A stretch of DNA of 17,924 nucleotides from CAZFIM01 sp964519615 (GTDB lineage Bacteria; Chloroflexota; Dehalococcoidia; GIF9; UBA5629): contig CAZFIM010000052.1 in NCBI GenBank assembly GCA_964519615.1, forward strand, positions 1 to 17,924, read 5' to 3'. Both the position numbers and the translations under genes were made by a program. The notes beneath the pieces were generated by a model that was not told where the DNA came from, did not search any database, and saw nothing but the letters and a program-made list of their open reading frames with translations. Position 1 is the stretch's first letter. Every line of letters starts with the position of its first letter. Of the stretch, positions 15,164-17,924 are shown piece after piece.

Positions 15164-15218
15164 ACTATACTGATATTAACCGGTTATCCTGTTGACCTTT
15201 CACCGTTAATCGATTATC
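15164..15218 (-). promoter_or_regulatory. Candidate operator: two matching palindromes 30 bp apart, with a -10 element, upstream of the response regulator
   Basis: Two 13-base elements, TTAACCGGTTATC (15176-15188) and TTAATCGATTATC (15206-15218), agree at 11 of 13 positions and each contains a perfect 10-bp palindrome. Their starts are exactly 30 bp apart, close to three helical turns, so they face the same side of the DNA. On the minus strand a TATAGT (15169-15164) can act as -10; no consensus -35 is seen, and the nearer element covers the -19 to -31 region. This is what one expects of a regulator-dependent promoter. The bound protein is inferred; the response regulator encoded directly downstream is the first candidate. 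Confidence 0.5.
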
Positions 15219-15523
15219 TGATAATTGAAGTGGAATTAAATATCTCACTATTATTTCTTAATTATACATAATGTTTGTACAGAAACACATATAATTACTA
15301 CAATATACTCCCTAATAATAAGGGAAAAGTATGGAGAAAACATGGAGAACCAATGTTAATTTTATGTGCTTAAGTAATATTTATTTGCCGTAAAAACCGG
15401 GATTTAGTCGAGTTACTAGATTAAAGTGTTGTAATCGTTGCCGGTAGCTGGAATGACAGTATGTGATAAAAATGTATCTTGAACATTAAACATTTTTCTC
15501 TGTAGTTTCGTTTCTTCCTACAG

Positions 15524-15562
15524 CATGAGTTATTAATGCATACGGACCTGTGGTAACTCATG
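15524..15562. repeat. 9-bp perfect inverted repeat upstream of the small membrane-protein gene
   Basis: CATGAGTTA (15524-15532) is mirrored by TAACTCATG (15554-15562) with a 21-base gap. It ends 33 bases before the ATG at 15596, so it may be an operator or form a stem in the 5' leader of that gene. Confidence 0.35.
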
Positions 15563-15595
15563 GTATTAAATGATCCTTACGGAAAGGTGATCTGA

Positions 15596-15823
15596 ATGAT
15601 CCATATCAATAAGAAGCTCATAACCGGGATGATCTGGGCATTTTTTTCGTTAGCAGTATCAGGTTATCTTGCATCACCGGTTTTGCTTTATGCTACCGGC
15701 GACACATCGTTGTTATCGACTGTATTAGTCATAAGCCTGGTTGCCAGTATCATGGCCTGGTTTCTGATCAAACAAAAACAGACCATGGAAGCGCAAAATG
15801 AGGATATCCACTCTTTACAGTAG
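15596..15823 (+). CDS. Small two-helix membrane protein of unknown function
   Basis: 75 residues, ATG behind AGGTGA (15585-15590). Two hydrophobic helices (about 8-31 and 38-58) are joined by a short loop with TGDTS, and a charged tail (KQKQTMEAQNEDIHSLQ) would face the cytoplasm by the positive-inside rule. No family is recognised. It stands alone, divergent from the two-component operon; a link to that system is possible only by position. Confidence 0.6.
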   Translation: MIHINKKLITGMIWAFFSLAVSGYLASPVLLYATGDTSLLSTVLVISLVASIMAWFLIKQKQTMEAQNEDIHSLQ

Positions 15824-15870
15824 TGGTTGCTAAAAAAATATGTTCTGCAATCATTTAGCTGGCAGAGGGT

Positions 15871-16374
15871 TTAGCGTATGACAATTTGTGATGGGGAGCG
15901 TACTACCATCTCATAAGAGCCATTGTATTCTTCAATAATACCTGTTACATAAATAGTCTTTCCCAGATAATAGGTCTCAGGTGGGGCAGGGAATATGTTC
16001 CGTTCGTTTATCCAGATTAAAATAGTGAACCGGTCCGAATCAGGATAGGGTTTACCAATATTGAGAAATGTTGGTTTACCCTTGCTCGTTTCCGCCCAGT
16101 GACTATCAACGACAGGGCCGTATATCGTAATAGTATTTCCTTTGTATAGATAAGCATCTTGCCAAGAAATAGCAGAATTAAAAAAGCTATCAGGGGCGTG
16201 TTGTCGTGGCCCTGTGGGCTGTGATGAATAAGGAGTACTACCGGGTGTTATATAGCTTTGCGATGGGGCATTGGCATTGGTAAGATTTGTAGAACACGAA
16301 GAAGTAAAAACAAAACAGAAGAGTATACTCAGAATTAGCAGGAAGATAAAAGATTCTTTATGTTTATCATCCAT
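15871..16374 (-). CDS. Predicted lipoprotein with a probable OB-fold domain
   Basis: From the ATG at 16374 the product has 167 residues; the frame is open further up to a GTG at 16416, but the signal sequence then starts too far inside, so 16374 is preferred although neither has a good SD. Residues 1-27 are a lipoprotein-like signal ending T-S-S-C, with a weak lipobox. A Ser/Thr/Pro/Asn-rich linker leads to a C-terminal domain starting at ISWQDAYLYKGNTITIYG. Its pattern (GKPTFLNIGKPYP, then FTILIWINERNIFP, then YYLGKTIYVTGIIEEYNG, ending PSQIVI) is that of small OB-fold modules often found on secreted nucleases or alone. No catalytic residues are visible, so a binding role outside the cell is likely. 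Function unknown. Confidence 0.72.
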   Translation of the reverse strand: MDDKHKESFIFLLILSILFCFVFTSSCSTNLTNANAPSQSYITPGSTPYSSQPTGPRQHAPDSFFNSAISWQDAYLYKGNTITIYGPVVDSHWAETSKGKPTFLNIGKPYPDSDRFTILIWINERNIFPAPPETYYLGKTIYVTGIIEEYNGSYEMVVRSPSQIVIR

Positions 16375-16550
16375 AGCGCTGATCGGCAGAGATAATATAT
16401 TTAGGAAATTATACACCTTTGAAGTGATTTCCGGTAGAGGTGATGAGAGGGGATTATTCTTCTTATTCCCGACTGGTATTCGTGACTTATTTAGCCTGGT
16501 CTGATTATTTTACAGTGGATATCCACCTGTGTTGCTATTCTATACAGCTC

Positions 16551-16796
16551 TCAACCTAGACGAGCCGTAACAACCTCACCGTTTTCAAGGACGACCTTCA
16601 TGGTTTGATGACATGAGGGGCAGGTAAGAGGACCGCTATAATTTGCCTGGGACGGCTCCAGAGGGATTCTGCGTGCGCAACCGAGACAGATTACTCCGGA
16701 GGAAGGCCGATCTCCTGCCTGATGCATCCGTTTATGAGCTGCCAGTTGTTCTATTGTAGCAAACTCGATACCGCAAGAATTACACCTGTATCGCAT
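16551..16796 (-). CDS. Small protein with a classical C2H2 zinc finger and a zinc ribbon
   Basis: 81 residues; ATG behind AAGGAGG on the minus strand. Residues 5-25 fit the classical C2H2 formula exactly: Cys5-X2-Cys8-X3-Phe12-X5-Leu18-X2-His21-X3-His25, including the hydrophobic core positions. A second module has CLGC (37-40) and CPSC (59-62), a zinc-ribbon layout. Both are expected to bind Zn; nucleic-acid or protein binding is possible, but no target is evident. The gene is flanked by lipoprotein genes and appears to be single. C2H2 fingers with this spacing are common in eukaryotes and uncommon in bacteria, where the Ros type with a different spacing is better known. Confidence 0.75.
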   Translation of the reverse strand: MRYRCNSCGIEFATIEQLAAHKRMHQAGDRPSSGVICLGCARRIPLEPSQANYSGPLTCPSCHQTMKVVLENGEVVTARLG

Positions 16797-16868
16797 ATTA
16801 TCCTCCTTACAGTGTGTGTATACCAGTATTCTATATTAACGTCTTGAAAATAGCGAGAGTTAAGTGAT

Positions 16869-16919
16869 AAATCGTTAGCTTGCCGGATTTATCTTCAAGC
16901 CAAAAAATCCGAACGATTT
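16869..16919. repeat. Imperfect 15-bp inverted repeat in a divergent intergenic region
   Basis: AAATCGTT (16869-16876) and CGGATTT (16884-16890), separated by 7 bases, pair with the uninterrupted AAATCCG-AACGATTT (16905-16919). The 7-base bulge includes GCTTG (16878-16882), which can pair instead with CAAGC (16896-16900), so two structures exclude each other. Could be a terminator-like or regulatory hairpin; no T-run supports a standard terminator. Confidence 0.35.
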
Positions 16920-16958
16920 TCCTGTCTGGTAAAAGAAATAGTCTTTGGAAACTGATTC

Positions 16959-16985
16959 TTGATATGATAGTGTGGATTGTATAAT
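16959..16985 (+). promoter_or_regulatory. Possible promoter for the lipoprotein gene at 17023
   Basis: TTGATA (16959-16964) and a perfect -10 TATAAT (16980-16985), with a short 15-base spacer. Transcription would begin near 16992, leaving a leader of about 30 bases with SD GAGG (17011-17014). Confidence 0.45.
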
Positions 16986-17022
16986 AATCTACATATTACA
17001 TTTTGATCGTGAGGCCTTTATT

Positions 17023-17466
17023 ATGAGACGTCGGACACTATGCATATGCGTATTCATTGCTCTGGTTGTAATAAATATTTTTACTTTCTCTTGTACCGCC
17101 ACAGACGAAAACGAATATTTTAAGAATATCACACTTTCTAAGGACGTAGTAAATATGATGCCCCAGGGGGCAACAGACGTTTTTAGTGCGGAGACATCTA
17201 TTATTTATTGCACTTTTGATCTCACCGAAAAAATCAAAGATAACAGTGATATTTCCATTACATGGATTTACGTACATGAGGAAAATGGAGTATCGACGGA
17301 ATATCTTATGGAGCACTGGACAGAGAAGGCTGCCGACCATACGAGAATGAGCATGTTTATTTATCAACCTGTAAAAGGTTGGCCGCTGGGGAATTGGAGG
17401 GCGGACCTTTATGTTGATGACCTGAGAGCAGCGTCTATACCATTTAAGGTGAAGTTGGATTTGTAA
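17023..17466 (+). CDS. Predicted lipoprotein of unknown function
   Basis: 147 residues from the ATG at 17023, which has GAGG at a spacing of 8. An upstream in-frame start would fall inside the predicted promoter and is rejected. MRRRT plus a hydrophobic core ends at Cys24 (T-F-S-C), a weak lipobox. The rest is a predicted beta-rich domain with aromatic residues: ISITWIYVHEENG, a central strand TRMSMFIYQP, then GWPLGNWRADLYVDD and a last strand PFKVKLDL. The G-x-W-x-x-x-L-Y-x-D-D ending is the pattern of small secreted domains in which a beta-sandwich closes on the C-terminus. No enzyme residues are seen. The signal call is moderate, the function unknown. Confidence 0.62.
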   Translation: MRRRTLCICVFIALVVINIFTFSCTATDENEYFKNITLSKDVVNMMPQGATDVFSAETSIIYCTFDLTEKIKDNSDISITWIYVHEENGVSTEYLMEHWTEKAADHTRMSMFIYQPVKGWPLGNWRADLYVDDLRAASIPFKVKLDL

Positions 17467-17867
17467 TAATAAGGGTTTTGATTTCTAAACAGTAATTAGT
17501 AAGCTGTACCAATTAAAAAACGCTTTCCCTGATTTCTTGTCTTGTATCTTTTTCACTGGAAATAGGTTTTATGCCGGGTTCTTTACGAAATATAATGTAG
17601 CCCATATCCCGAAGGTGCTTTTCAAGCTATAGTGTTTAAGGGGTATAGATTATGCGTGAAGAGCGTAAACGTGACATAGTTAAAACTATATAATCGCGTA
17701 CCATGGCGACGGTTATCACCATTATCCCGCTACATATTTTCAGCAGCAGAATTGATGTATCTCTTAAGATTGGAGCGAGTAGACCAGTGTTGAAAATACG
17801 GTTTTATTCTTTACATGAATACAGGCGATGTTTTCCAGATGATGTTACAATAATAGCTGATTCCTAT
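17467..17867. other. Gene-free stretch ahead of the tRNA, with a possible gene remnant
   Basis: On the minus strand a frame from the ATG at 17605 to TAA (17515-17513) gives 30 residues rich in Lys, Glu and Arg, with a protein-like look, and the same frame stays open a further seven codons upstream to a TAG. There is no SD. It may be the tail of a decayed gene or chance. Nothing else is recognised. Confidence 0.25.
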
Positions 17868-17924
17868 GGGGGAGTGTCGGAATTGGCAGACGAGCATGAC
17901 TTAGGATCATGTGCCGCAAGGCGT
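17868..17924 (+). tRNA. tRNA-Leu(UAG), 3' part beyond the window edge
   Basis: Acceptor 5' strand GGGGGAG (17868-17874), then T8-G9, D-stem TCG/CGA around the loop GAATTGGCAGA, anticodon stem CATGA/TCATG around the loop CTTAGGA with anticodon TAG (reads CUA), and the long variable arm GCC-GCAA-GGC typical of class II tRNA-Leu. The T arm and acceptor 3' strand are outside the window. Confidence 0.93.

Larger units (their letters stand above)
15143..15595. other. Divergent intergenic stretch between the response regulator and a small membrane-protein gene
   Basis: Besides the palindrome pair at 15176-15218, this AT-rich stretch holds a 20-codon ORF (15331-15393, plus strand, with AAGGGA before it, no known family) and a 9-bp inverted repeat at 15524-15532/15554-15562. 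No RNA gene was recognised. Confidence 0.4.

Noticed and set aside
17703..17924. Open frame on the plus strand running from an ATG to the window edge (74 codons)
   Set aside because: Its last 19 codons are the tRNA-Leu gene read as protein, and no SD precedes the ATG.
1..17924. CRISPR arrays, insertion sequences, prophage genes
   Set aside because: No regularly spaced direct repeats, transposase or integrase motifs were seen on either strand.

Overview
The window comes from a bacterium with an AT-leaning genome and frequent GTG and TTG starts. The best guess, by inference only, is an anaerobic Chloroflexota of the Dehalococcoidia type. The grounds are a periplasmic group-1-type [NiFe] uptake hydrogenase (small and large subunit, maturation protease, ferredoxin-like protein) with no cytochrome b or HybB-type quinone-reactive subunit beside it, many lipoprotein-like proteins, and no outer-membrane component next to a MacB-type transporter. 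No single marker gene proves this. The window ends inside a tRNA-Leu(UAG).

Layout. At 1-1068 (minus) lies the front 356 residues of a branched-chain-amino-acid-type ABC substrate-binding lipoprotein. It is driven by a near-consensus promoter about 390 bases upstream, so its 5' leader is long. The 1.1 kb gap that follows holds a second, forward promoter, and behind it a structured leader RNA with competing pairings around a ribosome binding site, a 36-codon ORF, and then an Lrp/AsnC regulator (2158-2616). A 555-base gap with several inverted repeats leads into the hydrogenase operon 3172-7378 (plus): Tat-exported small subunit with C-terminal anchor, large subunit with a cleavable C-terminal tail, HybD/HupD-type endopeptidase, and a Tat-exported protein with four [4Fe-4S] sites and a C-terminal anchor. 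Together they form a membrane-bound hydrogenase facing outward that passes electrons from H2 along an iron-sulfur chain.

The minus strand from 15142 down to 7484 reads as one regulatory and transport unit: OmpR-family response regulator, histidine kinase, two tandem paralogous HlyD/MacA-like adaptors, a LolD/MacB-type ATPase and a MacB/FtsX-type permease. Two near-identical palindromes exactly 30 bp apart lie just upstream of the response regulator and are good candidates for the operator. The likely job is sensing an envelope stress or compound and exporting or extracting a substrate, but the substrate cannot be read from sequence.

The last 2.3 kb holds small single genes: a two-helix membrane protein, a lipoprotein with a probable OB-fold domain, an 81-residue protein with a classical C2H2 zinc finger plus a zinc ribbon, another predicted lipoprotein, a 400-base stretch without a convincing gene, and the tRNA-Leu. 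No CRISPR array, transposase, integrase or rRNA is seen.
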